Made by a program: the position numbers and the translations under genes
Shown: positions 1-7,968 of the stretch, piece after piece
How the letters are laid out: every line of letters starts with the position of its first letter
How positions within the stretch are numbered: position 1 is the stretch's first letter
The notes under the pieces: generated by a model
The model's database searches: none
The model's input: the letters and a program-made list of their open reading frames with translations, nothing else
Told to the model about the DNA's origin: nothing
Assembly (NCBI RefSeq): GCF_014196305.1
Contig: NZ_JACIDJ010000002.1
Location: 1-64,000, forward strand
Length of the DNA: 64,000 bases
Direction of reading: 5' to 3'
Source: Roseococcus suduntuyensis
GTDB lineage: Bacteria > Pseudomonadota > Alphaproteobacteria > Acetobacterales > Acetobacteraceae

Positions 1-81
1 CCCCACAGCGGATTGCGTTTCCAGTCCCCGCGTGAGTTCATCCAGCAGCAGTCCAACCAACAGGCCATGTGTCCGGTTTGA
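1..81 (+). pseudogene. C-terminal end of an IS3-family transposase (orfB), cut by window edge
   Basis: Reading from base 1, the plus frame encodes PHSGLRFQSPREF followed by a glutamine-rich tail and a TGA at 79-81. The pattern PHSGL(x)F/Y(x)(S/T)P(x)EF is the usual C-terminus of the IS3-family DDE integrase, just after its catalytic core. Only about 26 residues are inside the window, so whether the element is intact cannot be told. It is too short and open at the left to show as a normal ORF. Identification rests on this tail motif and on the terminal-repeat-like sequence that follows. Confidence 0.65.
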
Positions 82-91
82 TGGGGGCCAC
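70..91. mobile_element. Candidate right terminal inverted repeat of the IS3-type element
   Basis: The stretch TGTCCGGTTTGATGGGGGCC overlaps and follows the transposase stop codon. IS3-family elements commonly end in a C/G-rich repeat of this kind with TG...CA termini shortly after the orfB stop. The left end lies outside the window, so the pairing cannot be tested. Confidence 0.35.
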
Positions 92-249
92 TCCAAGCTG
101 GAGCAGGCTGCATGAACGCAACGCGCTCTGCGCTCCACACCTGATCAATTCCAGTTCCGATGCGAGGCCTTATGAGGCAAGCTCTGCCTTGAACAGGGCG
201 GACGCATTTTGACTGACAGGTCGGGAATGGGTAGTTACCCCGCGGCAGA
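92..249. other. Intergenic stretch between the IS remnant and the cytidylyltransferase gene
   Basis: I see no gene, tRNA or clear terminator here. It is the flank between the IS3 end and the 3' end of a minus-strand gene. Confidence 0.5.
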
Positions 250-945
250 TCAGCGCGGGGCGTGGCGAAGCTGCCAGATGTCCGAAGCCAACACGAAGTC
301 CTCCTCCCAGTCCACGTCGAAGGATCGATCCTTTGACACCGACCACAGCAGCGGCGTCCGGCCGATCCGGTCGCCCGTTTCGACATAGGTAGCGCGCGGC
401 GCCAGAAAGACCGAGGAGTTCACCTCGTAGTAGACCGGCAGCGTCTGGGTGCGCGGCCATTTCTCGACATTGCGGTCGTAGTTCAGCGCCCCGTCCTGTG
501 TCCAGATGAAGGTGCGAAGTTCCAGCACGCCCATCAGGCTGTCATGCGTGCCGGCTGCCCGTGCCTCACGGTAGAGGCGGATCGCCTCCGAGTAGTCGGT
601 GCTGCCAAGGAAGGGGGAAGTGACATGGGTCCAGAGCACATCGCCCTCGGCGATCACCGTCGGCAAATAGGCGATGACCTCGTCGGTCGAAGTGGCGGAG
701 GAGCAGAGATGATCCGGCCGGCGGTCCAGCACCATCCGGCCGGGGTTGGCGGCCAGGAAGGGCTCCGCCAAGGCGATCACCTCGGGATCATTGGTGGAGA
801 GCAGGATGCGATCCAGCTCCGGCACTGCCAGAAGCTGCCGCAGCTTGATGCCGAGCAGCCCAGTCGTGTCACCGCCAAAGGTGCGAGTGTTCTTGTGGGG
901 AACCCTCTGGCTGCCGGCGCGGCAGGGAAGAAAGGCCGTCAGCAT
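250..945 (-). CDS. CMP-sugar-acid cytidylyltransferase (acylneuraminate cytidylyltransferase family)
   Basis: The 231-residue product starts with the nucleotide-binding P-loop of CMP-sialate/CMP-KDO synthetases: R9-A-G-S-Q-R-V-P-H-K-N19, matching the family pattern (R)xGSxxxPxKN. These cytoplasmic enzymes transfer CMP from CTP to the anomeric hydroxyl of a 2-keto sugar acid such as Neu5Ac, pseudaminate, legionaminate or KDO. Length fits the family. It is the last gene of a minus-strand run and overlaps the HAD gene by 7 bases, so it is probably cotranscribed with that phosphatase and the aldolase upstream. A dedicated kdsB lies elsewhere in this window (18015), so this enzyme probably activates a different sugar acid. 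The exact substrate cannot be read from sequence. Confidence 0.85.
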   Translation of the reverse strand: MLTAFLPCRAGSQRVPHKNTRTFGGDTTGLLGIKLRQLLAVPELDRILLSTNDPEVIALAEPFLAANPGRMVLDRRPDHLCSSATSTDEVIAYLPTVIAEGDVLWTHVTSPFLGSTDYSEAIRLYREARAAGTHDSLMGVLELRTFIWTQDGALNYDRNVEKWPRTQTLPVYYEVNSSVFLAPRATYVETGDRIGRTPLLWSVSKDRSFDVDWEEDFVLASDIWQLRHAPR

Positions 946-1652
946 GCGGGTGAACCATCCTCAGGTTGCGTCATGCCCAGCGCGGCGGGCAAGCCGCGCA
1001 GGTCTTCGATCACGGGGAAGCCCTCCTCGATGGCGAGCGCGCGCATCCGGGCCTGGACCGTCGAGAAGCGGTCCATATAGACGAAGCGGCATCCGGTCTC
1101 GCGCGCTGCCTTCCAATCCGCCTCGGCATCGCCAACGAAGGTGATGGCGGAGCGTGGCAGATCCACCAGTTCGGGCCGGGCGAAGAGTGTGAGCAGGTTC
1201 TCGACCTTGGTACGCGGGGAGCCGAGGATCAGGCGGAACATTGCCGCGTCGCCCCGCGTGGCCAGCACATCGCGCAGTTCCGCCTCATCTGAGCCGGAGA
1301 CCACGTAGGTGGGAAGCTTCGCGGCCAGCTGACCCACGACCGCCCGCATGTCAGGGGTGGCGGCAGCCGCGACATACAGGTGGCGCAACCGCTCCGCATA
1401 GAGCGCGACCAGACCGTCACGATCCACCAGTGGGCGCCGCTCCAGATCCCAACCCAACAGAGCCTCGAAAAGCCGAAAACGCGAGGTCCCGAAATTGGCA
1501 CGCTGGAAGGTGCTGAAGCGCTCGACATCGCCCGGTGAGAAGCCGGCCGCCTCCACGGCGTCGCGGAAGCAGGCCACCTTCATCTCGTTCGAGTCGAGCA
1601 ACACACCGTCGCAGTCAAAGACGACTGCCTGGACCTCGCCGTCTTCGATCAT
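939..1652 (-). CDS. HAD-family phosphatase
   Basis: The 237-residue protein has the HAD motifs in order: motif I D13-C-D-G-V with the nucleophile and acid aspartates, a motif II serine in VVSGSDEAE, the motif III lysine in SPRTKVENL and motif IV VGDAEAD. The helical cap between motifs I and II resembles phosphoglycolate phosphatase-type enzymes. It is sandwiched between an aldolase gene (6-base gap upstream) and a cytidylyltransferase gene (7-base overlap downstream). By analogy to KdsC and NeuB/NeuA pathways it most likely removes a phosphate from the aldol product before CMP activation. It is longer than KdsC (about 170-190 residues) and is not a clear KdsC orthologue. Confidence 0.8.
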   Translation of the reverse strand: MIEDGEVQAVVFDCDGVLLDSNEMKVACFRDAVEAAGFSPGDVERFSTFQRANFGTSRFRLFEALLGWDLERRPLVDRDGLVALYAERLRHLYVAAAATPDMRAVVGQLAAKLPTYVVSGSDEAELRDVLATRGDAAMFRLILGSPRTKVENLLTLFARPELVDLPRSAITFVGDAEADWKAARETGCRFVYMDRFSTVQARMRALAIEEGFPVIEDLRGLPAALGMTQPEDGSPAC

Positions 1653-1658
1653 CAGTGG

Positions 1659-3233
1659 TCAGCTGAGCGAAGCCAGCTCGGCGTACACGGAGAAGGCCTC
1701 GATGTCGTAGAAGGTCGGCGTCAGGCTGCGCAGCCGCGTGCCGGGGTGCTTCTGACGGAAGACGTCAAGCATGCTCTGCACCTCGCGCGCCAGGCTCTGC
1801 TCGGCGGTGCTGGCGGTTTCGTAGCCATCGAAGCCGACCAACAGGCAGTCCTTCGTGGCGAGGGCCACAACCGCGCCCAGCGCCAGGTCCAACGGGCTGA
1901 CATCCGAGACGGGACCGATCGTGTCGCCGGTTCCGGCGGCGGTGAGCTGCGCGGCCTGCTGCACATCGAGCGGGAAGCCGGCGGGCACGCAGCCATCCAC
2001 TCGCGGCGGCGTGGGTACGACGGCGGCCGTCATGCGACCGAGATTGTCCGTCACCTCGACGCGCATGGCGTCATGGCCCGGCAAGCACAGCAGCTGCTCG
2101 CCGCCCAGCTGGTCACACAGGTCGATGTGCCGCGAGGAGGAGAACAGCACCAGCGCGCCGCTGCGGTCCACGAAGCGGGCGATCGCATCGGCGTGGCGCC
2201 GAACCGAGGCGCCACCGCCCACGACCACCACGGGGCGGGCCGAATTGGCCAGCGGCTGCAGCGAGGGATAGGCGCGGCTGTCGGTCTCGCTCGCCGCCTG
2301 GCGCTGCAGGGCCTGGATGATGGAAAGCACCGAGTAGCGCTTCTTGCCGATCCAATCCATCACGTCGCGCTGCGGCAGGTTGTTCACGCCGCTGATCATG
2401 TAGGGGAGATTGGTGCCCCAGCCATATTCACGCTGAAGCGCGTCAAAAGGCTCCACCACGGAGGAGAGCGCCTCGTAATCAACAGGCATGTTGCCCGGGC
2501 GGCCGTCCAGGTAGGCCAGCATCGCCTCCAGGCGCAGGTTGCCCGCGCCACGGCCCATGCCGATCAGCGTGCCATCCACCACGTCGGCGCCGCCCTCGAT
2601 CGCGGCGATGGAGTTCGCCATGGCAAGGCACATGTTGTCATGGCCGTGGAAACCGATGGTCTTGTCAGGCAGCGCGGCGCGCATCTCGCGGAACAGGCTT
2701 TCCACGCGTTCCGGGGTGCAGCCGCCATAGCTGTCCACCAGGGCGATGCTGTCGAACACCTCAGGCACCTCGAACGCCGCGGAGATCTTCGAAAGCTGCG
2801 TCTGGAAGGTGGACAGGTACATGACGTTGAAGCCGGCCTTCATCCCGGTCGCCTTGATGGCGCGCGCCAGGGCGATGCCGTGGTCCAGCTTGTCGGGCGA
2901 TACGGTGATCCGCACCATGTCCACGAGCCCGACCAGGTGGCCGAACAGCGGCGCCATGCGCTCGGGCGTCGTGCCCTTGCCGTCGATCATCACAACAAGG
3001 GATTGGTCGGGACGCAGTGCGGCGCGCGCCTGGCGCAGCCGCTCGGGGGAAAGGAAGAAGAATTCGCCCGCATAGCCGGGCGTGGGGTCGTTCACATAGC
3101 CGAGTTCAATATGACGAATCGGCAGTTTGGCCATCGCGGCGAGATAGGTGCGCACAAGACCGGGCTCGAAGTCCCAAGCCGTGTAATAGCCACCATCGCG
3201 GAGGGTGCAATCCAGGAGCTCGACCATCGCCAC
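1659..3233 (-). CDS. Pyruvate-type aldolase (HMGL/DmpG-like) with an extra C-terminal domain
   Basis: The 524-residue protein begins with an HMG-CoA-lyase-like TIM barrel: LLDCTLRDGG at residues 6-15 gives the metal-binding aspartate and the R-D pair, HGHDN with H196 and H198 gives the other metal ligands, and GMGRGAGN at about 225-232 matches the 4-hydroxy-2-oxovalerate aldolase (DmpG) loop. Such enzymes add pyruvate to an aldehyde or cleave the product. Residues about 334-524 form a second domain that starts at VVVVGGGASV and contains CLLVGFDGYE; I do not recognise its function, though it reads like a nucleotide-binding alpha/beta fold. It is the first gene of the aldolase-phosphatase-cytidylyltransferase run. 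It may form the carbon skeleton of a keto-sugar acid for surface glycan; the substrate is unknown. Confidence 0.8.
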   Translation of the reverse strand: MAMVELLDCTLRDGGYYTAWDFEPGLVRTYLAAMAKLPIRHIELGYVNDPTPGYAGEFFFLSPERLRQARAALRPDQSLVVMIDGKGTTPERMAPLFGHLVGLVDMVRITVSPDKLDHGIALARAIKATGMKAGFNVMYLSTFQTQLSKISAAFEVPEVFDSIALVDSYGGCTPERVESLFREMRAALPDKTIGFHGHDNMCLAMANSIAAIEGGADVVDGTLIGMGRGAGNLRLEAMLAYLDGRPGNMPVDYEALSSVVEPFDALQREYGWGTNLPYMISGVNNLPQRDVMDWIGKKRYSVLSIIQALQRQAASETDSRAYPSLQPLANSARPVVVVGGGASVRRHADAIARFVDRSGALVLFSSSRHIDLCDQLGGEQLLCLPGHDAMRVEVTDNLGRMTAAVVPTPPRVDGCVPAGFPLDVQQAAQLTAAGTGDTIGPVSDVSPLDLALGAVVALATKDCLLVGFDGYETASTAEQSLAREVQSMLDVFRQKHPGTRLRSLTPTFYDIEAFSVYAELASLS

Positions 3234-3300
3234 GATTTCCTTCTTCCAATGTTCTCTACGCTACCTTGAATCCCCGGCGAGCCACAAGCGGCCCACCTTG

Positions 3301-4164
3301 TCAGGCCGGCACCGTAGCCCCGGTCTGTGCCATATCGACGGGCTGGCCCGCGGCCACCGGATAATGCAGCAGCAACTTGCCTTCGCCGGCCACGCGGCCG
3401 GGTGCGAAGTGCACCCAACGCCGCACCGCCAGCATGCTGCGCTGGTCCAACGGATAATCGAGTGCACCTGAGAGGTCGGCTTCCTCCAGCAACGTCTCGG
3501 GCGAGCAACCGGCCATCTCCACGACCCGCAACGTCAGCCGTCGCTCGGCCGAGAGTACGAACAGGCCCGTGTTCGCCCATGGCGCGGCGGGGTCCAGCAG
3601 GCGGGCCCGCATGCCCTTGATGGGCCCGAGATCCACAGTCGCGATCTCGACAGGCGCCAGCGTCACCGCCTCGAACAGGTGGCGTGCCGCGTCCGCCGGG
3701 GCCTGACGGCTGGCGTCGATCGGAAGGGTGACGGCACCGAAGTCTTCCAGCGTCGCGAGAAGGTCGGCGGTACCGGTATCAAGCCAGCCACGATTGTGAC
3801 GCCAGGCGCGCACCGGCTCGGGCGGCATGACGCCCGCGATGAACGCCGAAGCGGGACGCGGCGTGAGCCGGCTGCCGACATGCGCGTCGGCCTGCAGCAG
3901 CACGGCCTCGCACCCTTCCAGCCTCACGGTCACGCGCAGCGCATCGGCCGGCCGCGGCAGCGTGATGCCGAAGCGGAAGCCCAGATGGCCATCACCCAGC
4001 CCCGCGGCCTGCAGGTCCTCGCGGAACAGGCCCACGCGGCCCGAGCCCACGCATTGCCGGTCCAGGAAGGCCAGCACGGTGGCATCGCGCAAATCCGCGT
4101 TACGAACGTAGATCCAACCCGCGACAGCGTTGGGCTCCACTTCTTCGATGGCGCCTAGGATCAT
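3301..4164 (-). CDS. Unknown protein with N-terminal glycan-cluster-type beta domain
   Basis: I chose the ATG at 4164, preceded by CCGGAGA, over one 28 codons further upstream because the longer N-terminus is Arg/Pro-rich and unlike a protein start. The 287-residue product opens with GAIEEVEPNAVAGWIYVRN and then a valine-rich stretch ending GLGDGHLGFRF at about residues 60-70. This GW...GDG..GF pattern is a beta domain I associate with proteins of alphaproteobacterial glycosyltransferase clusters. The rest (about 110-287) is not recognised. No signal peptide or membrane segment is evident. It follows two paralogous unknown genes on the same strand after a 276-base gap. A role in polysaccharide assembly is only a guess from context. 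Confidence 0.6.
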   Translation of the reverse strand: MILGAIEEVEPNAVAGWIYVRNADLRDATVLAFLDRQCVGSGRVGLFREDLQAAGLGDGHLGFRFGITLPRPADALRVTVRLEGCEAVLLQADAHVGSRLTPRPASAFIAGVMPPEPVRAWRHNRGWLDTGTADLLATLEDFGAVTLPIDASRQAPADAARHLFEAVTLAPVEIATVDLGPIKGMRARLLDPAAPWANTGLFVLSAERRLTLRVVEMAGCSPETLLEEADLSGALDYPLDQRSMLAVRRWVHFAPGRVAGEGKLLLHYPVAAGQPVDMAQTGATVPA

Positions 4165-4440
4165 GGCTGTGGTCTCCGGATGACGTGGGGTGGAACGATG
4201 CGACCGTGGCGGGCGTCGGCGTGCCGAACTCATGGGAAAAATGCCCATGAACGGGAGGGATGCTCTTGCATCGCAGGCATTCCCGCGGGTGGCCCCGCGG
4301 GTGACGATGCAGCAACGTTCACGCCCCGCGTGCCCGGTTCACTATATTCGACATGCCATGCAGCCCGAAGATCATTGCATGATCATCAAGGTGAACAGAC
4401 CCCTGGTCAATCGCCTTGTGCTGCAGTGCAAAAAAATCCG
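4165..4440. other. Intergenic region with two inverted repeats
   Basis: There is no convincing gene. A perfect GC hairpin CCCGCGGG-TGGC-CCCGCGGG lies at 4282-4301, and GATCAT-TGC-ATGATC lies at 4370-4384. On the minus strand these sit downstream of the gene ending at 4441 and upstream of the gene starting at 4164, so one may terminate the former and the other may be an operator for the latter. No T-run follows the GC hairpin. Confidence 0.4.
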
Positions 4441-5535
4441 TCAGGCGGACCGATAACGGAGGAGATGGGCTTCCAATTCAGGCACGTATCCGCCATCAAG
4501 AAGCTTCTGCAAGGGCCCCGTCACAGCCGAAGGCTCGATGGAGGCTTCCGCGTCGAGCACCGGTTGCCTGGGGTCGGTGTGCAGCAGGCGCAGCTTTACC
4601 AGGGCGATGAAGCATTGGCGCCCCACACCCATGACGTTCATCAGGTCGCCAATGACCCAGACGTTTTCCAACAGGTCCTGCGCCTGGACAGAGGGCTTCA
4701 CGGTCTCAAGGCCCAGTATGAGGCTGCGCCGCGCCTCCTCCGTCCGGCCCGCCAGGTGCGAGAGCAGGCCATGCATGAAGCAGCCGACGACGAGGTTCAG
4801 GGCACTGACCCGCGCGATTTCCACCGTGCCGGTCTGCCGGCCATGCACGGCGAAGAACTCCCGTGCGCGATCCGGCTGCTGGCGGATCAAGGCGATGTAG
4901 CCGCAAACCGTGGCGAGGGAGGTGGTCCACCGGGCGATCTCCCAGTCCAACGGTCCATTGAGCAGCGCCGCCTCGCCCTCCGGCAAGAGCTTCTCCGCGG
5001 CATCCATCAGCCAGTCCAGCCGCCCCTCGTCCTGGGCCGTGAAGCGGCCTGGCAGGCGCTCCAGGTAGCGGTGTGCGATGATGGTCAGCGCGCTGGCGCG
5101 CACCCGGTAGTCCGCCCAGGCCGACCCGAAGGCCAGGCGGGCGCCGAGTTCCAGCAGAAAGAGAGAGCGAAAGCGGGTGTGGTGCTGCTGCAGCCGCGTG
5201 AAGAACTCCTCCGCGCTGCCGATGCGCAAGGCGGCGAACAACTCGCCTTCACCCCGCAGCTGCACCCAGTCCGAGACGTCCTTGCCCTGGTCGTCATGAA
5301 TTTCCAGAAGGCCGTGGGCGGTTTCATACAGCTCCGCCAGCGGCATGACAGCGCTGACCGGTGTCAGCATGTCCGCCGGGAAGCGCGCGAGCACCCTCCC
5401 GCCCAACGAGACCACCCATTGCCGTGAGGACTTTCCCGGCAGGCGCAGTCCTGGCTGCAGTGAAAAGGTCACGGTGCGGGCGGCTTCATCCAGCACGGCG
5501 GTGACCTCGATGGAGGAGGGAATGCTGGAGATCAC
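4441..5535 (-). CDS. Unknown protein, downstream member of a tandem paralog pair
   Basis: The 364-residue product is not a family I recognise. Residues about 1-85 are beta-rich, and the remainder is mostly alpha-helical with SALNLVVGCFMHGLL and ENVWVIGDLMNV segments. The same features occur in the gene immediately upstream (SALNLVNACLFKGLM, LNVWVIGDLINV), showing an old tandem duplication. The start overlaps the stop of that upstream gene by 4 bases (ATGA), so the two are translationally coupled. No signal peptide or transmembrane segment is apparent. The helical repeats with leucine and alanine spacing could be TPR-like, but I cannot show a clean TPR register. Function unknown; the surroundings are surface-glycan genes. 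Confidence 0.7.
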   Translation of the reverse strand: MISSIPSSIEVTAVLDEAARTVTFSLQPGLRLPGKSSRQWVVSLGGRVLARFPADMLTPVSAVMPLAELYETAHGLLEIHDDQGKDVSDWVQLRGEGELFAALRIGSAEEFFTRLQQHHTRFRSLFLLELGARLAFGSAWADYRVRASALTIIAHRYLERLPGRFTAQDEGRLDWLMDAAEKLLPEGEAALLNGPLDWEIARWTTSLATVCGYIALIRQQPDRAREFFAVHGRQTGTVEIARVSALNLVVGCFMHGLLSHLAGRTEEARRSLILGLETVKPSVQAQDLLENVWVIGDLMNVMGVGRQCFIALVKLRLLHTDPRQPVLDAEASIEPSAVTGPLQKLLDGGYVPELEAHLLRYRSA

Positions 5536-6725
5536 GAGACAAGGACTTTCGGCGACACCCCGGAGACGGAAACGACGAATTCCGCGAGACGCCGTGCGTG
5601 GCCCGCAGCCAGGATGCGCGCCACCGGAGACTTCGCGCTGCCAAGCTCCAGTTTGGAATTTTCGTTGACCTTGGGCACGTCACCTACCGGCAACAAACCG
5701 CAGCGAGCCAGTGCGATGAAACAAAGGCGTGACGCGTGCGCGACGTTGATCAGGTCGCCGATCACCCATACGTTCAACATCACATCCTGCGCCGCCACGC
5801 AGGGGGGGAAGGCCTTTACGCCCCGTTCCAGATGCTCCCTCGCGTCATCCATCCGACCGTCCATGGCCAGCATGAGGCCCTTGAACAGACACGCGTTCAC
5901 AAGGTTCAAGGCGCTCACGGGGGCAACGGAAACATGGTGCGTCTGGTCGGCTGCGATCCCGAAATGGCGATGTGCGCCCTCGATATCGTCCCGACGAAGG
6001 CTTAGCAGAGCGCAAACGGTGGCGAGGGAAACGGTCCAGCGGACGTCACTCCAGGCCGCCTGTTGCGTCTGCGCGAGCCGCGCCGCGCCTTCCTTCGCCA
6101 GCATGTCGCCTTCGGCCATCACCCAGTCGGCCAACGCGGACGCGAAGTTGGAGGGCGGCTCGGCCGGGTTGGCCTCGAGCAGGCGATGGGCCACCACGGT
6201 CAGGGCGGCGCAGCGCGCCTCGAACGATGTCAGGTGAGGAAACGATGCCCGGGCCCCCAGCACCAGCAGCCGTGGGTCCCGAAAGCGGCTGTGGTGCAAT
6301 TGGATGCGCTCGAAAAAGGCGTCTTCGTCCGGGAGGGTCATCGCCTCCATCACTTCGCCCGTGCCGTGACACACCGTGACGGCCGTCTCAACCGGTGCGT
6401 CGTCGGGCCGAAGGGTCAGGCCGTGCGAGGTCAGCAACACCACGCTTGCATGGTCCAGACGGGTCGGCCCGAAGCGCAGCGGATATGTGGTGGGCCTGGC
6501 GGGCGGGGTGAATGTCATCACCGTCACAGGCCCCAAGGCCAGCCGCATCCGCACCCCCAACAGAGAGGGCGGCACGTCTGTCACCTCGACTAGAAAGGCA
6601 ATGCGATCTTCACCTTCGACATATTCGGCGTGCACTTTGACGTTGACACTGAGCGCATCAAGGTCCGGCTGTTGATCAGGCCGCAGGTTCGTTTCCTCCC
6701 GGGACATGATTTCGCTATTAGGCAT
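5532..6725 (-). CDS. Unknown protein, upstream member of a tandem paralog pair
   Basis: The 397-residue product shares its layout with the following gene: an N-terminal beta-rich part (about 20-125), then a helical domain with HHSRFRDPRLLVLGARASF (HHTRFRSLFLLELGARLAF in the partner), MVAHRLLE/IIAHRYLE-like and WVIGDLIN segments. The ATG at 6725 is preceded by a G-rich sequence (GGTGGGGTAA); a second ATG six codons in lacks a ribosome site. It ends in a 4-base overlap with its paralog. No catalytic signature is visible. Conservation of the HHxRFR and WVIGDLxNV blocks between the two copies suggests these are functional positions. Function unknown. Confidence 0.7.
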   Translation of the reverse strand: MPNSEIMSREETNLRPDQQPDLDALSVNVKVHAEYVEGEDRIAFLVEVTDVPPSLLGVRMRLALGPVTVMTFTPPARPTTYPLRFGPTRLDHASVVLLTSHGLTLRPDDAPVETAVTVCHGTGEVMEAMTLPDEDAFFERIQLHHSRFRDPRLLVLGARASFPHLTSFEARCAALTVVAHRLLEANPAEPPSNFASALADWVMAEGDMLAKEGAARLAQTQQAAWSDVRWTVSLATVCALLSLRRDDIEGAHRHFGIAADQTHHVSVAPVSALNLVNACLFKGLMLAMDGRMDDAREHLERGVKAFPPCVAAQDVMLNVWVIGDLINVAHASRLCFIALARCGLLPVGDVPKVNENSKLELGSAKSPVARILAAGHARRLAEFVVSVSGVSPKVLVS

Positions 6726-6771
6726 TTACCCCACCTGCGTAAAGCACTTGACGGTAACCCCTCACCCCAAT

Positions 6772-7968
6772 TCAGGTACGAATCAATCCCCGCCAGGGCG
6801 AGGTCCCGGCGGCATCCGGGAAGGCCCGCGCCAATGCGGCACCCGGCAACCCGAGCTGGTCGGCCAGGACACCCGCGAGGACGCCACGCAGGTCGGCCGT
6901 GGGGCGAAGGTCCCGCCCCTCGTGGAGCAGGTGCGGAGCCAGCCCAGGCCAGTCGGCCAGGACCCGCCCGCCCGCGACCCGGCCGCCCAGCAGCAGGGTA
7001 CAGGTCGCCATCCCGTGGTCGGTGCCAGCGCTGCCGTTCATCCTCACCGTGCGGCCGAATTCCGTCACGATCACCACGACCGTATCGCCCCAGACCGGCC
7101 CCAGGCCGGTATGGATGGCGCCGATGGCATCGTCCAGCGCGCCGAGACGGTTGGCCAGGTTGCCACGCGCCGTCCCCTGCCCCGCATGCGTGTCCCAGCC
7201 GGTCAGCCCCAGCGCGGCCACGCGTGGCCCATCCGGCAGAGCCATGATGCGCGCCGCCCCTGCGGCTTCCGTGACAAAGTCGGGGCGCCCGGGAACGCGG
7301 GTCGTCCCTGGCTGGCCGGCCGGCACCTCCTGCATGGCGCGGTCCAGATCGGCGCCTGCGCGCAAGGCGGCCGCGAGGCCAGGGTCGCGTGCTTCGTAGA
7401 GGTCCAGAAGGCGGGCCACCAAGTCCTCATCGGCATAGCGGAAGGCCTGGGGCTGCCAGGTCTCCACCGCCGCCGGCCCCTGCATGATGACGGGCACGAC
7501 GGGCGAGACCGCGAGGCCCCGGGGCGCCGGAAGGCGCGCCCCGCGCGGGATCTCGGCCAGGGCGCGGTTCAGCCAGCCGGTGCGCGCGCCGGCCGTCACC
7601 CGGGGCAGGCCGGTTTCCAGCACATCCTGCCCGTCGAAATGCGACCGCTCGCGATAGGGGGTATGAACGGCGTGGATCGGCAGCGCCTGCCCCGCGCGGA
7701 ACAGCGCGAGCAGGTTGGGCATGCCCTGGTGCAGCGCGAAGAGACCGTCCAGCGGCACGGCCTGGCCGGCATCGGCGCCGCGCAGGGCGGCGAAGGCGGG
7801 ATCACCCACCGGCTGGATCATGGAGATCCCGTCCAGCCCGCCGCGCAACAGGATGACGAGCAGCCGCGGGTCACCGGCCGCGGCGGTGGCGAGGCGGGGT
7901 GCGAAGCCCCAGGCGAAGAGCGAGCCCAGCCCCGCGAGGGCAGTGCGGCGGGCAATGGGATGCATCAT
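6772..7968 (-). CDS. DUF1501 family exported protein
   Basis: The 398-residue protein begins with a likely twin-arginine signal (ARRTALAGLGSLFAWGFAP, cleaved near residue 30) followed by LLVILLRGGLDGISMIQP, the typical DUF1501 opening. Later segments GLTGWDTHAG, VVIVTEFGRTVRMNGSAGTDHG and LGGRVAGGRV are also family hallmarks and recall the metal-site geometry of the sulfatase/alkaline phosphatase fold. The family is exported to the periplasm and its biochemical role is unproven. It overlaps the DUF1800 gene upstream by 4 bases; the two families almost always occur as such a pair, so they probably act together. Confidence 0.9.
   Translation of the reverse strand: MMHPIARRTALAGLGSLFAWGFAPRLATAAAGDPRLLVILLRGGLDGISMIQPVGDPAFAALRGADAGQAVPLDGLFALHQGMPNLLALFRAGQALPIHAVHTPYRERSHFDGQDVLETGLPRVTAGARTGWLNRALAEIPRGARLPAPRGLAVSPVVPVIMQGPAAVETWQPQAFRYADEDLVARLLDLYEARDPGLAAALRAGADLDRAMQEVPAGQPGTTRVPGRPDFVTEAAGAARIMALPDGPRVAALGLTGWDTHAGQGTARGNLANRLGALDDAIGAIHTGLGPVWGDTVVVIVTEFGRTVRMNGSAGTDHGMATCTLLLGGRVAGGRVLADWPGLAPHLLHEGRDLRPTADLRGVLAGVLADQLGLPGAALARAFPDAAGTSPWRGLIRT

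Noticed and set aside
1746-3269. Plus-strand 507-codon frame opposite the aldolase
   Set aside because: The opposite strand encodes a clear aldolase with active-site motifs; this frame has no recognisable domain.
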